Under the pieces are notes generated by a model. It worked only from the letters and a program-made list of their open reading frames with translations. It was not told the DNA's origin and searched no databases. Shown in pieces: positions 24,042-32,412 of a stretch of DNA of 64,000 bases. Made by a program: the position numbers and the translations under genes. Source of the stretch: JBHIKY01 sp042139015 (lineage in GTDB: Bacteria > Bacillota > Bacilli > Bacillales > Marinococcaceae). Positions within the stretch are counted from its first letter, which is position 1. Every line of letters begins with the position of its first letter. The stretch is taken from assembly GCF_042139015.1 (NCBI RefSeq), contig NZ_JBHIKY010000017.1:13348-77347 (forward strand), in the 5' to 3' direction.

Positions 24042-26892
24042 GTTGCACATTTACGGATTCGGCAGATGGAACAATGAAACATTAGATATAGAAGAGTCAT
24101 TTATGTTAATCTGCGGAAATAATGAAGCTGGAAAGTCAACATTACGCGCATTTATCCAGGCTGTATTATTTGGTTTTCCAACAAAAAAAGAAAAACAACT
24201 CCGTTACGAGCCCAAAACCGGCAGTTCGTATGGAGGGAAGATTACGATTCAGCTTGAAGATGGAGAAATTTTTCAAATAGAACGGGTGCTGCGTCAAAAA
24301 TCTTCCGGAGATATTTCTGTATTTGGCAGTGACGGGGCTTCCTACGGAGAGGCCTGGCTTCATTCTCTGTTAAATAAAATGGATAAGTCTACATTTCAGG
24401 GTATTTTTTGTTTTGGTCTGGATGGTCTGTCAGAAATTCAACAACTGCAAGGTGATGAATTAAATCAGTATTTATATGAAGCAGGAATGACAGGGACAAA
24501 AAGAGTGGCTCAGCTTGAAAAGGAAACGGTAGAAAAACTTTCATCTTTATTTAAACCGCGAGGTCAAAAGCCACTTATAAATGAGGAGTTAAGGCAATTA
24601 AAAGATATCTATCAGCAGGTTCACGGGTGGGAAAAAGAGATAGACCGATATGAGATACTGCTGAGTGAAAGAAAAGCAGCTGCTGATAAGATTGAAGCTG
24701 TTCAGCTTCAAAGAAAGCAGCTTAAAAAGCAGCTTTCTGAGATTCTGCAGGAGCAAGCACTGCATTCAATTTTTGAAGAGAAGCAAGTAACAGACCAACA
24801 TTTACAGCTTCTTGAAGATTCCAAAAATGTACCTCTTGAAAAAAAGGAAGACTGGGATGATTTAAACAGACAGCGGCGTCAACTAACAGAGCAGCAAACT
24901 GAACTTACTGTCGAGATGAAACAAAAACATATTCAATGTAAAGGTGCGTCAAACAGTCGAGATCTGCAGCATTGGATAGAAAAAATTAATACGTTAAAAG
25001 AAAGACTATCTTTTTATCACAAAAATAAAGAAGATCTAAAGCTGACCACGACGAGGCTTAACGAAAAGTTAATCAGGGCAGAGGATTTGCTCAAAAAGGT
25101 CGCCTGGTCTGAGGAACAACTGAAGCTTGTCAGCGATATTACAATTGATGAAGAAGAAAACCTGCTCACACTAATAAAAAAATCAAAAAAATTGCAGGAA
25201 AGAAATGAAATGATTGAAGATCAGCTTCAAAAAGACAAACTATACAGTAAAGAACTGGATGCAGAAATAGTCGATCTAATAAAGAAACTGGATGCAGCGG
25301 AGCAGGATCAAAAGCGAAAGGAACGGACACATCTGGAGAAAGAAGCAGAAAAACTGGCTCATGCTAAAGGGATGCGCTCAATATTTATGCTGCTCTGGGC
25401 TTCTATTGTAATTTTTTTAAGCCTCGGCGTTTGGGAAATGGCTTCCGGTTTTAGGTTTATAGGAGCGACTATGCTTTTTGCAGGATTTGCTGCTGCTTTA
25501 TTATATTTACAGCAAAGAGAGAAAAAGGACCGAGAAATCGAGAATGATGAAAAAGAGCATGAAAAAATTGAACTGTTATTAGAGCAGAACCGCCGTACGG
25601 AAATAGAAATAAAGGAAAAAGAGTGGCAGCATGAAAGAGTAAATCAGCAGATTTTCTCTCATCAGGAATCGCTCTATTCAATTCAAGAAGCATACACAAA
25701 AAATAAGGATGACATGATTGAGTGGTGTAATAATAATAATATCCCAGCCTTTCCATCCGCAGACACAGCAGATCAGTATTTTTATACATTAAAAGAATGG
25801 ATAGAAATAAAAAAATCAGTGAATACGGAAATTAAAGGACAAGAAACGCTGATTAGTGCAATAGAAAAATTTGAACATATGAGCCGAGACGCTGCAGCCG
25901 AAATGGACGTAAATGTTAATAAAAGTGCTGAAGAAATTGTTTTCTCCTGCCAGGAGCAGCTCAAACATTATCTTTTAAAAAATGACAATTGGATTAAGGA
26001 AGCAGAGCAATATGTCTCCATGCACCACAAAAAGAGATATCTTTCAGGCGTCCTTAAAAAGGTAAACGAAGAGATTCGTTCGATTCTAATCGAAGCTGAT
26101 ATAGGCTCTGAAGCAGAATTTTTAGAAGGAATAAAGAAAAAACAGGAATATGAAAACTTCCGTGAGAAACAGCGCTGGCTGCAAAGTCAACTATTATCGC
26201 AGCTCGGTTCGGAAGAAAAAGTAAATGAAGCAATGATGAAATGGCAATCAAACAGGCACACTGCTTCTGAAGAGGAAGAACTGAATTCAACTTTAGATAA
26301 AATGGAACAACAGGAAAAGGAATGGCAGAGAAAGGATGCAGAACTTGGACAGCAGATAAAAAGACTTGAGCAGGACGGAACATACGAAAAAGTATTGCAG
26401 GAATATGCTGAACGGAAAGCATCTTTTCAGGAAAACGTGTATGATTGGTTAAAGTGGAAAACAGCTTCTTTATTGCTTAAAAAAGCCAAGTCCCGCTATG
26501 AAAAAGAAAGACAGCCAGAGGTTATTCAGCTGGCGTCCAAGTATTTTCATTTCATTACGGAAGAAGAATATACATCTTTATTTACGCCGATGGATGGAAA
26601 GTACTTTCAGGTTGAGCGAAACGACGGCATGCGTTTTTCAGTAGAGGAATTAAGCAGAGGGACAGCAGAGCAGCTTTATTTATCGTTAAGACTTGCTTTA
26701 GCAGAAGTTTATAATCAATACTCTGTTTTTCCACTTATTATGGACGATCCTTTCGTTAATTTTGACAGCAGCCGAAAAAAAGCTGCCTTCCGCTTATTAA
26801 ATGAAATAAGTGCAGAGAGGCAGGTCATCTATTTTACCTGCCATAAACAAGAGGAGAGCTTCATTCAGGACCATCAGCGTCTTGTATTATAA
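24028..26892 (+). CDS. yhaN: SbcC/Rad50-like ATPase with membrane segments (YhaN)
   Basis: ABC/SMC-type ATPase of 954 aa, the partner of YhaO. The Walker A is GNNEAGKST (about residues 30-38), the C-terminal signature LSRGTAEQLYLSLRLALAE precedes Walker B PLIMDDPFVNFD. Between lie long coiled coils rich in Glu, Lys and Gln. Unlike E. coli SbcC, two hydrophobic helices occur mid-protein (about residues 452-490, FMLLWASIVIFLSLGV and FIGATMLFAGFAAALLYL), so the complex may be membrane-attached. No yhaM (3'-5' exoribonuclease) follows, in contrast to B. subtilis. Confidence 0.88.
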   Translation: MKIIRLHIYGFGRWNNETLDIEESFMLICGNNEAGKSTLRAFIQAVLFGFPTKKEKQLRYEPKTGSSYGGKITIQLEDGEIFQIERVLRQKSSGDISVFGSDGASYGEAWLHSLLNKMDKSTFQGIFCFGLDGLSEIQQLQGDELNQYLYEAGMTGTKRVAQLEKETVEKLSSLFKPRGQKPLINEELRQLKDIYQQVHGWEKEIDRYEILLSERKAAADKIEAVQLQRKQLKKQLSEILQEQALHSIFEEKQVTDQHLQLLEDSKNVPLEKKEDWDDLNRQRRQLTEQQTELTVEMKQKHIQCKGASNSRDLQHWIEKINTLKERLSFYHKNKEDLKLTTTRLNEKLIRAEDLLKKVAWSEEQLKLVSDITIDEEENLLTLIKKSKKLQERNEMIEDQLQKDKLYSKELDAEIVDLIKKLDAAEQDQKRKERTHLEKEAEKLAHAKGMRSIFMLLWASIVIFLSLGVWEMASGFRFIGATMLFAGFAAALLYLQQREKKDREIENDEKEHEKIELLLEQNRRTEIEIKEKEWQHERVNQQIFSHQESLYSIQEAYTKNKDDMIEWCNNNNIPAFPSADTADQYFYTLKEWIEIKKSVNTEIKGQETLISAIEKFEHMSRDAAAEMDVNVNKSAEEIVFSCQEQLKHYLLKNDNWIKEAEQYVSMHHKKRYLSGVLKKVNEEIRSILIEADIGSEAEFLEGIKKKQEYENFREKQRWLQSQLLSQLGSEEKVNEAMMKWQSNRHTASEEEELNSTLDKMEQQEKEWQRKDAELGQQIKRLEQDGTYEKVLQEYAERKASFQENVYDWLKWKTASLLLKKAKSRYEKERQPEVIQLASKYFHFITEEEYTSLFTPMDGKYFQVERNDGMRFSVEELSRGTAEQLYLSLRLALAEVYNQYSVFPLIMDDPFVNFDSSRKKAAFRLLNEISAERQVIYFTCHKQEESFIQDHQRLVL

Positions 26893-26937
26893 ATCAAAAT
26901 GAACAGAGATAATTAAAACAATGGACATATAAGATAA

Positions 26938-26965
26938 GCTGAGGTTTTCGCCTTTTAAACTTGGC
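26938..26965 (+). repeat. Copy B of the GCTGAGGTTTT motif
   Basis: Only two differences from copy A at 17112. Here the motif runs directly into the terminator hairpin, and a TATAAG sequence lies just upstream at 26928-26933. Confidence 0.5.
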
Positions 26966-26986
26966 GACAAGCCAAGTTTTTCTTTA
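26957..26986 (+). terminator. Terminator after yhaN, 25 nt before cssR
   Basis: AAACTTGGC (26957-26965) pairs perfectly with GCCAAGTTT (26971-26979), then TTCTTTATTTC. Only 25 nt separate it from the next start codon, leaving no room for a separate promoter after it. Confidence 0.85.
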
Positions 26987-27010
26987 TTTCAAAAGAAAGG
27001 AATAGAACAA

Positions 27011-27694
27011 ATGAGTAAATATATGATCTATTTAGTGGAAGACGAAGCCAATTTATCAGAAGTTCTGAAGGCATATATGGAAAAAGAAGGCTGGGCTGTT
27101 AAAATTTTCGATAATGGCTCAGACGCTCTTGAGGCAATAAAGGAGCAGCCGCACTTATGGGTGCTTGATATTATGCTCCCTGGTACTGACGGTTATCAGA
27201 TTCTAAAGGGCATTAGAGAAGTGGAGGGGGATGTCCCTGTTATCTTCATTTCCGCGAGAGATCAAGATCTCGATCGAGTCCTTGGTTTGGAAATGGGCAG
27301 TGATGATTATCTTTCCAAGCCATTTCTGCCGCAGGAGCTCATTATTCGAGTGAAGAAATTGCTTTCCCGTGTTTACGGAGAAAATTCCCAGGATTCTCGA
27401 AAAGTAGAATTAAATGATTATATGATTGATCCAGAAGCACGGACCGTAGCGGATACTCTTGACAACGATCGTCACGTAGATTTGACGACTAAAGAAATGG
27501 ATTTAATTCTGCTGCTTACTGAAGATATAGGGAAAGCTTTATCGAGAGAAGATATAATAGAAAATGTGTGGGGGGAAAATTATTTCGGTTCAGAGCGCGC
27601 AGTCGATGATGTGGTCCGCCGTGTACGCAAGAAAATGCCACGGATCCATCTTGAAACTTTATACGGGTTCGGCTACCGAATTTTATCATCATGA
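27011..27694 (+). CDS. cssR: OmpR-family response regulator, CssR-like
   Basis: Two-domain response regulator (227 aa): receiver domain with acidic pocket VEDE, phosphoacceptor Asp53 in WVLDIMLPGTDG, the conserved Lys in SKPF, and a C-terminal winged helix (LTTKEMDLILLL...VDDVVRRVRKK). Sequence resembles B. subtilis CssR, notably HLWVLDIMLPGTDGYQI and PVIFISARDQD. CssR switches on htrA/htrB when misfolded proteins accumulate outside the membrane. The ATG follows AAAGGAA. The stop overlaps the kinase start by four bases (ATGA), a sign of translational coupling. The Css identity is by similarity; it could be another OmpR-type system. Confidence 0.75.
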   Translation: MSKYMIYLVEDEANLSEVLKAYMEKEGWAVKIFDNGSDALEAIKEQPHLWVLDIMLPGTDGYQILKGIREVEGDVPVIFISARDQDLDRVLGLEMGSDDYLSKPFLPQELIIRVKKLLSRVYGENSQDSRKVELNDYMIDPEARTVADTLDNDRHVDLTTKEMDLILLLTEDIGKALSREDIIENVWGENYFGSERAVDDVVRRVRKKMPRIHLETLYGFGYRILSS

Positions 27695-29037
27695 TGAAAG
27701 TTAATCTTACCCAGCGTATCTGGCTGTCATTTATTGCATTGATTGTGCTGGTAGGACTGTCTATGATCATTGTGTACCCGATTTCAATAAAAGGGACGCT
27801 GACAGATGAAACATACAGGATAATCGAACAGGAACAGGCGAGAATGGCTAATCCATTCAGCGATTATTTTGATCCTCCCGAATCTGACCTTGATTTTGTA
27901 GAAAGAAGAGAAGCAGAGAGGTCTGTCGGGCACCTATTTTTATTTGACGAGTCCATCAGAGGAGAACCAGTTCCACCTGACGCCGTTTTAAAGGAAATGG
28001 TATCAGAGGCGGTCGGTCAGAATGCCGAGAGAGAACGATATGAACTGACATACAATGACGCCACTTTATTTTATGTAATTACACGAGTGGAGTCAGATGG
28101 GGATGAAGCTTTTCAGATTTCATACATGTGGGATACTTATAGGGATCTAATGGTGAACAGGCTTTGGGAACGCCTTATTTATCTTCTCCTGATTACGAGT
28201 GCATTGAGCCTGCTGCCTGCTTTTTGGCTTAAACGATATCTCAGACAGCCTCTACAGGTTCTTGGAAACCATTTTGAGCAAATCTCAAAACGGAATTGGA
28301 AGGAGCCATTCCGATGGGAAGGAGATGATGATTTTCAAAAGCTTTCTGACCAGTTTGAAAGCATGAGGCAGAATTTAATCCGCTATGATCGCTCTCAAAA
28401 AACGTTTATTCAGCATGCTTCACACGAATTAAAAACGCCGATTATGGTCGTGAAAACTTATGCTCAGTCGGTAAAAGACGGCATTCTTCCTAAAGATAAT
28501 ATAGAACAAACGATGGATGTGATTCTTAATGAAGCAAACCGGATGGATAAACGGGTAAAGGATATGCTTTACTTTACAAAGCTCGATGCGTTAAAAATAG
28601 AAACCATCAATGCCGAAGTTATGATGTTTGGATCGATTGCTTTCCAAATTGAAGAACGCTTCCGCATGCAGAGAGATGATGTTACCTTTATAATCGAAGG
28701 CGCCGATGTAAAGATTATTGCAGACCAAGAGCATATGAGGGTGCTGCTGGAGAATTTAGTAGAAAATGCGATGAGGTATACTAAAGACAAGATCTGGCTG
28801 AGTGCTGAACAGCATAAGGACTCTATCGACATTAAGGTCTCTAATAATGGTGATGCGATCCCAGAGGAGGACCTCCCTTATTTATTTGTTCCATTCCGAA
28901 AAGGGAATAAGGGACAATTCGGTCTTGGTCTGGCGATTGTTTCGCGCATTGCAGAGCTTCATCAGGGACACCATGAAGTGAGAAATACAAACAATGGTGT
29001 AGAATTTGTAATCTCCCTGCCTCGTGGTGCTAAATAA
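27691..29037 (+). CDS. cssS: Sensor histidine kinase, CssS-like
   Basis: Membrane sensor kinase of 448 aa. Helix 1 is at about residues 10-30 (WLSFIALIVLVGLSMIIV), an extracytoplasmic acidic sensor domain of some 120 residues follows, then helix 2 (LIYLLLITSALSLLPAFW), a HAMP linker, the H-box HASHELKTPIMVV and the N, G1 and G2 boxes (ENLVENAMRYT, GLGLAIVSRI). The H-box, the KDGILPK stretch after it and the overall plan match B. subtilis CssS. The position two genes from prsA, a secretion foldase, fits a secretion-stress sensor. Confidence 0.75.
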   Translation: MMKVNLTQRIWLSFIALIVLVGLSMIIVYPISIKGTLTDETYRIIEQEQARMANPFSDYFDPPESDLDFVERREAERSVGHLFLFDESIRGEPVPPDAVLKEMVSEAVGQNAERERYELTYNDATLFYVITRVESDGDEAFQISYMWDTYRDLMVNRLWERLIYLLLITSALSLLPAFWLKRYLRQPLQVLGNHFEQISKRNWKEPFRWEGDDDFQKLSDQFESMRQNLIRYDRSQKTFIQHASHELKTPIMVVKTYAQSVKDGILPKDNIEQTMDVILNEANRMDKRVKDMLYFTKLDALKIETINAEVMMFGSIAFQIEERFRMQRDDVTFIIEGADVKIIADQEHMRVLLENLVENAMRYTKDKIWLSAEQHKDSIDIKVSNNGDAIPEEDLPYLFVPFRKGNKGQFGLGLAIVSRIAELHQGHHEVRNTNNGVEFVISLPRGAK

Positions 29038-29077
29038 AATGTCTGTATGTGCTTTTGCGCATCCAGACATTTTTTTG
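29036..29077 (+). terminator. Terminator after cssS
   Basis: AATGTCTG (29038-29045) pairs with CAGACATT (29064-29071) around an inner ATG/CAT helix, followed by six further T. Confidence 0.8.
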
Positions 29078-29212
29078 GCTTCATAAAAAAACAGCATACC
29101 AGGAAGAAGGTCAAGTTTATATGCAGCCATTAATCTGCTTTCAGGAATATTTTAAAGGTGTAGGACATAGAATGTGCACAGAGGACAAGTAGCAAAAGGG
29201 AGGGAATTATAT

Positions 29213-29482
29213 ATGAAAGGTCGGTCAGGGAAACTTATTATTGCAATGGTTGGAGTGTTTTTCTTATTAGTCTCCTGGCAGCGATTTTTTGCAGCGGAAG
29301 GAGCAGGCCTGCCGGCGTGGGTGTTGTTAACCGCTCTTGGTATCATTTTCAGCGGTTACATGTGGCGCACAACTTCTAAGCAGGAAAAAGAATCAGAGCA
29401 AAAGTGGATAGAACAAGAGGGCAGTGTATTTATCAGGAGAATGGAAGATGAGAAAGAAAGAAAATTAGTATCAAAAGAATGA
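29213..29482 (+). CDS. yhaL: Sporulation protein YhaL family
   Basis: An 89-residue membrane protein. Two hydrophobic helices (about residues 8-27, IIAMVGVFFLLVSWQRFFA, and 33-50, LPAWVLLTALGIIFSGYM) precede a charged tail EKESEQKWIEQEGSVFIRRM, which is the conserved part of the YhaL family. B. subtilis yhaL also lies beside prsA. The family is SigE/spore-associated and otherwise uncharacterised. The ATG with AGGGAGGG upstream is preferred over an open frame starting at 29174. Confidence 0.78.
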   Translation: MKGRSGKLIIAMVGVFFLLVSWQRFFAAEGAGLPAWVLLTALGIIFSGYMWRTTSKQEKESEQKWIEQEGSVFIRRMEDEKERKLVSKE

Positions 29483-29498
29483 GAATCTCATGAACAAT

Positions 29499-29546
29499 AA
29501 AGAGGCTGTTCTTAAAAGTTAGACTTTTAGATCAGCCTCTTTTCCT
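29499..29546. terminator. Bidirectional terminator between yhaL and prsA
   Basis: AAGAGGCTG (29500-29508) with CAGCCTCTT (29533-29541) and an inner AAAAGT/ACTTTT helix; T-rich on both exits. Confidence 0.8.
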
Positions 29547-30439
29547 TATTCTTCGCTTTGGATCCAATCTTCATAAGAGGATTCCTTTACATCGATGTTA
29601 GCATCTTTCATCAGTTCCTGCATAACTTCTTCAGGAAGTTTTGACTGCTCTTCACGCAGAGCTTCTTCGATGTCCGTTTCAAGATCTTCGTAAGATTCTC
29701 TTTTCTCCTGGACTTCTATGATATGAAATCCAAATTCACTTTCCACTGGATCACTTATTTCTCCAGGCTCAAGGGAAAAAGCTGTTTCATCAAAAGCTTC
29801 TACCATTTCACCACGGCTGAAAAAACCAAGATCTCCACCTTCAGCGGCAGAGGCAGTATCTGTCGAATATTCTCCAGCCAGTTCAGCAAAATCACCATCG
29901 TCCTCCAGCTCTGAAATTACTTCATCAGCTGTCTCTTCATCTTCTACAAGTATGTGACGTGCTTTTACTGATACAAGATCTTCTTTATTTTCTTCGTAAT
30001 ATTTCTCTTTATCTTCTTCTTTAATATTGACATCTTCTTCAGCCAGCTGCTCCATTACAATCTGTGGTTTTAAAAAGTCATTCTTAAAGTCGTCCATTGA
30101 TTCTACGGGAAGCTGAAGCTGAGTCTGAAGCATTGTAAGTAATTCTTCGTTTTTCTCTACCCCGTAGCTTTCTTTAAATGATTCAAGTTCTTCATTGACC
30201 TGATCTTCACCAATTTCGAGTTCCTCAGCCTTGTCCTGAATAATAATATTCTGAACCATTTCATTAAATACCTGCTGCCCGTATCCTGCTTTTAACTCAC
30301 CCACAAATTCTTCCTCTGTCAGTGCCGTATTATTGACCTCAGCAATGGTTTCCTGACTGTCAGCTTCTTCTTCTCCGCCGCAAGCAGTCATCAGCAGAAT
30401 ACCGCATAATCCTGCCGCTGCAAAACCATATTTCTTCAT
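29546..30439 (-). CDS. prsA: Foldase lipoprotein PrsA
   Basis: Extracytoplasmic peptidyl-prolyl isomerase needed for folding secreted proteins and PBPs. A lipoprotein signal MKKYGFAAAGLCGILLMTACGG places the lipidated Cys at about residue 20. An N-terminal SurA-like chaperone region follows, then a parvulin domain (about residues 138-230) with ARHILVEDEETADEV, YSTDTASAAEGGDLGFF and SEFGFHIIEV. The protein is very acidic (many Glu and Asp). 297 aa, as expected. It is divergent from the YjcZ peptides and convergent with yhaL. Confidence 0.93.
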   Translation of the reverse strand: MKKYGFAAAGLCGILLMTACGGEEEADSQETIAEVNNTALTEEEFVGELKAGYGQQVFNEMVQNIIIQDKAEELEIGEDQVNEELESFKESYGVEKNEELLTMLQTQLQLPVESMDDFKNDFLKPQIVMEQLAEEDVNIKEEDKEKYYEENKEDLVSVKARHILVEDEETADEVISELEDDGDFAELAGEYSTDTASAAEGGDLGFFSRGEMVEAFDETAFSLEPGEISDPVESEFGFHIIEVQEKRESYEDLETDIEEALREEQSKLPEEVMQELMKDANIDVKESSYEDWIQSEE

Positions 30440-30593
30440 TCACTCCAACCCCTTAACATTCTAAACGTAATTCGGACAAACTCTATCATACCATATCACC
30501 ATAAAAAAGAAAAAGTAAATTGAGTGAAGCGCCCAGCGCAATAAAGGGGGGTGTTACATAGTATAAGTTAGCAAGGGAAACAGGAGGTGCAAT

Positions 30594-30677
30594 ATGTCGA
30601 AAGGATATAATGGCGGGTTTGCGTTAATAGTTGTACTCTTTATTTTACTCGTAATAGTGGGAGCTTCCTGGTTTTAA
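30594..30677 (+). CDS. YjcZ family small membrane peptide 1
   Basis: A 27-residue peptide, MSKGYNGGFALIVVLFILLV followed by IVGASWF: a short Gly/Tyr-containing head and one membrane helix. This is the compact YjcZ/YjcZ_2 sporulation protein pattern of Bacillus. CAGGAGGTGC precedes the ATG. A near-identical peptide follows within 30 nt, so this is a tandem duplication. Too short for routine gene finding; the strong ribosome-binding site and paralogue make it convincing. Confidence 0.85.
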   Translation: MSKGYNGGFALIVVLFILLVIVGASWF

Positions 30678-30706
30678 ATCATAACAATATAGAAAGGAAG
30701 ATAAAA

Positions 30707-30793
30707 ATGGGTTACGATTATAATAATGGATTTGCATTAATTGTAGTGCTTTTTATCCTGCTCGTTATTGTCGGCGCAGCATGGTATTGCTAA
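30707..30793 (+). CDS. YjcZ family small membrane peptide 2
   Basis: A 28-residue peptide, MGYDYNNGFALIVVLFILLV then IVGAAWYC. It shares the 16-residue core NGFALIVVLFILLVIV with the peptide upstream, but codons differ, so the duplication is not recent. AGAAAGGAAG precedes the ATG. The pair is closed by a strong terminator. Role in spores or forespore membrane is inferred from the family name only. Confidence 0.85.
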   Translation: MGYDYNNGFALIVVLFILLVIVGAAWYC

Positions 30794-30808
30794 ACATCTA
30801 AATGAAAA

Positions 30809-30836
30809 AAGCGGCGGTCTCACAGACCGGCCGCTT
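30809..30836. terminator. Bidirectional terminator after the YjcZ pair
   Basis: AAGCGGCGGTCT pairs with AGACCGGCCGCTT around a CAC loop with one bulged base. T-rich on both exits, so it may also serve the minus-strand gene ending at 30860. Confidence 0.75.
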
Positions 30837-30859
30837 TTGCTTATTTTCTGGCACTTTTT

Positions 30860-31045
30860 TTAAGTTGCCAGCCACAATTCTACATACGTAGAGGTTAGAA
30901 GGATTGTTAGTAATAAATTAATCGTACGAAATATTTTTGGCTGACGTTCTGCAGGGATTTCTTTTTGGACGCAGAGGGCATTTGTCAATGAGTTAATGAC
31001 AAACAAGTAAAACAGTGAAAATAATCCAAATAATAGTGCGAGCAT
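30860..31045 (-). CDS. Small membrane protein, 61 aa, unknown
   Basis: Two hydrophobic helices: residues 1-22 (LALLFGLFSLFYLFVINSL) and 41-56 (TINLLLTILLTSTYVEL), joined by a charged linker KEIPAERQPKIFR. The upstream GGGGTCAGGAT is only a moderate ribosome-binding site. A terminator hairpin lies right after the stop. I do not recognise the family; other Bacillaceae carry small two-helix proteins in this place, so it is probably real. Confidence 0.55.
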   Translation of the reverse strand: MLALLFGLFSLFYLFVINSLTNALCVQKEIPAERQPKIFRTINLLLTILLTSTYVELWLAT

Positions 31046-31166
31046 ATCCTGACCCCCAATACCTTATATCTTCTATACTTTAACAAAACTTTATTAAAAA
31101 AGATAGTTTTAGAATGTTAGAATAGTAGATGCTTTGTTAAATTTTATGTAAGGGCTGGTGTGTATT

Positions 31167-31730
31167 TTGTCTATAAAAAACAATAAATGGAAAGGTTTTT
31201 TTTTCCTTTCGATTCTCTTAAATGCAGTGCTATTAACCCCTTTTATACTTTTATTATTTTTGGGAAGCGGATCAGGTTATGAATCTGACCTCAGTGATGC
31301 TGAGGGAGGCAATTCGTTGTTTTCCATTGAATTGACGAGAGACGAGCTCAACAGAATTATTGAAAAGGAAGTTGATCAGAGCCAGCTGCAGACATACGCC
31401 GGAGAAGAAGCATTAAGACTGGAGGCGTCCTTTAATGTTATCGGCAGAGATATTAATGCGGAAATGGAGTTTGAACCAAATGCAATGGAGGATGGTAATG
31501 TAGAGCTTGAGGAAAAGTCTTTTACCATCGGCGGGCTGTCTCTTCCCGGGACAGAGGTTCTTGCTTTATTTGAATCTCAAGTGGAGTGGCCGGAGTATGT
31601 AGTCGTCGATCCTCCGAATGACAGGATAGTAATTGATATGCAGGAAATCGAAGTAGGGGAAGGTTATAGAATAAGGGCAGATACAATCGATCTTGAGAAT
31701 GATATTATCTCTTTTAAAGTAACCGATTAA
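31167..31730 (+). CDS. ypmS: YpmS-like protein (DUF2140)
   Basis: A membrane-anchored, extracytoplasmic protein of 187 aa. An N-terminal helix (about residues 9-32, GFFFLSILLNAVLLTPFILLLF) is followed by the DUF2140 domain with repeated short beta strands such as LRLEASFNVIGRDINAEMEF and GYRIRADTIDLENDIISF. B. subtilis YpmS is similar. The start is ambiguous: no ATG exists, and TTG at 31167 or GTG at 31158 are possible after the weak AAGGGCTGGTG. Function unknown, with a lipid-binding or envelope role suggested for the fold. Confidence 0.7.
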   Translation: MSIKNNKWKGFFFLSILLNAVLLTPFILLLFLGSGSGYESDLSDAEGGNSLFSIELTRDELNRIIEKEVDQSQLQTYAGEEALRLEASFNVIGRDINAEMEFEPNAMEDGNVELEEKSFTIGGLSLPGTEVLALFESQVEWPEYVVVDPPNDRIVIDMQEIEVGEGYRIRADTIDLENDIISFKVTD

Positions 31731-31732
31731 GA

Positions 31733-31758
31733 AAAGCAGCCGTTAAACCGGCTGCTTT
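31733..31758. terminator. Bidirectional terminator between ypmS and the DUF3267 gene
   Basis: AAGCAGCC (31734-31741) pairs with GGCTGCTT (31750-31757). The stop codon of the minus-strand DUF3267 gene lies in the loop. Confidence 0.75.
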
Positions 31759-32276
31759 ACTAGTATATCCATTCCGTTTTGTCTGCGGTCCACTAACGCA
31801 TGCTTCGGTGCGGTAATTAATTGTTTAAAATAGACATAATCATGAACAGCGAGACCGGCATTAATGGAAAAAATAAAAAGGAAATAATGCATATATGCCG
31901 GAAAAGAAAATATAAGCAGGAAAGCACCTGCAGTTATTAACAAGTTCGGAAAAATAAGACTGAATATATAAACATTACGGTGGATTGGTTTAGTAAATGT
32001 TAATGCAATAAAAGGCTTTCTTGTAAGTCTTGTCTGTATCCTCACTCCTGAAAATTTTAATGGAAGTAAGTGCAGCATTGTATGGAGAGGTATTGTCAGA
32101 AGGAACAACAGGAGCGTATCAAGCATACCCAGCTCCATCAGCACCGTTTCATTTGCCCTAAAACTGAAAATTAAATAGCTGAAAATAAAAGTTGCAACCA
32201 TAACGCTCAGAGAAAGCAGCATCAGCCGGTAAGGATCATATTCTTTTTTTACGTTAACTGTTCTCCAGCAGTTCAT
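31743..32276 (-). CDS. DUF3267 membrane protein
   Basis: A 177-residue polytopic membrane protein with about four helices (for example LMLLSLSVMVATFIFSYLIF and NLLITAGAFLLIFSF). The first conserved region, TIPLHTMLHLLPLKFSG, contains an HxxxH spacing in a helix, a feature of DUF3267 proteins that recall zinc-metalloprotease folds, though here only TMLHLLP-type residues are seen. The ATG follows AAGGAGG at 9 nt. A B. subtilis counterpart lies in the same yha region next to hpr. Function is unknown. Confidence 0.72.
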   Translation of the reverse strand: MNCWRTVNVKKEYDPYRLMLLSLSVMVATFIFSYLIFSFRANETVLMELGMLDTLLLFLLTIPLHTMLHLLPLKFSGVRIQTRLTRKPFIALTFTKPIHRNVYIFSLIFPNLLITAGAFLLIFSFPAYMHYFLFIFSINAGLAVHDYVYFKQLITAPKHALVDRRQNGMDILVKQPV

Positions 32277-32384
32277 TATGGCGTGCCTCCTTTTTTTCCA
32301 CCTAATTGAATAATTTAAGGGGAAAAGCAACAAAAAGCAAGCCTTTTTTCAAAAAAAGTCATAGGATTTCTTTATTCGACAAAA

Positions 32385-32410
32385 AAACGCCTCCGGCAAG
32401 AACGGAGGCT
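32385..32410 (-). terminator. Terminator after hpr
   Basis: GCCTCCG (32389-32395) with CGGAGGC (32403-32409); minus-strand exit is a run of seven T. Confidence 0.85.
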
Positions 32411-32412
32411 GA

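Noticed and set aside
30594..30605. TGTCGAA as a Spo0A box at the first YjcZ peptide
   Set aside because: It lies within the start codon region and is explained by coding sequence.
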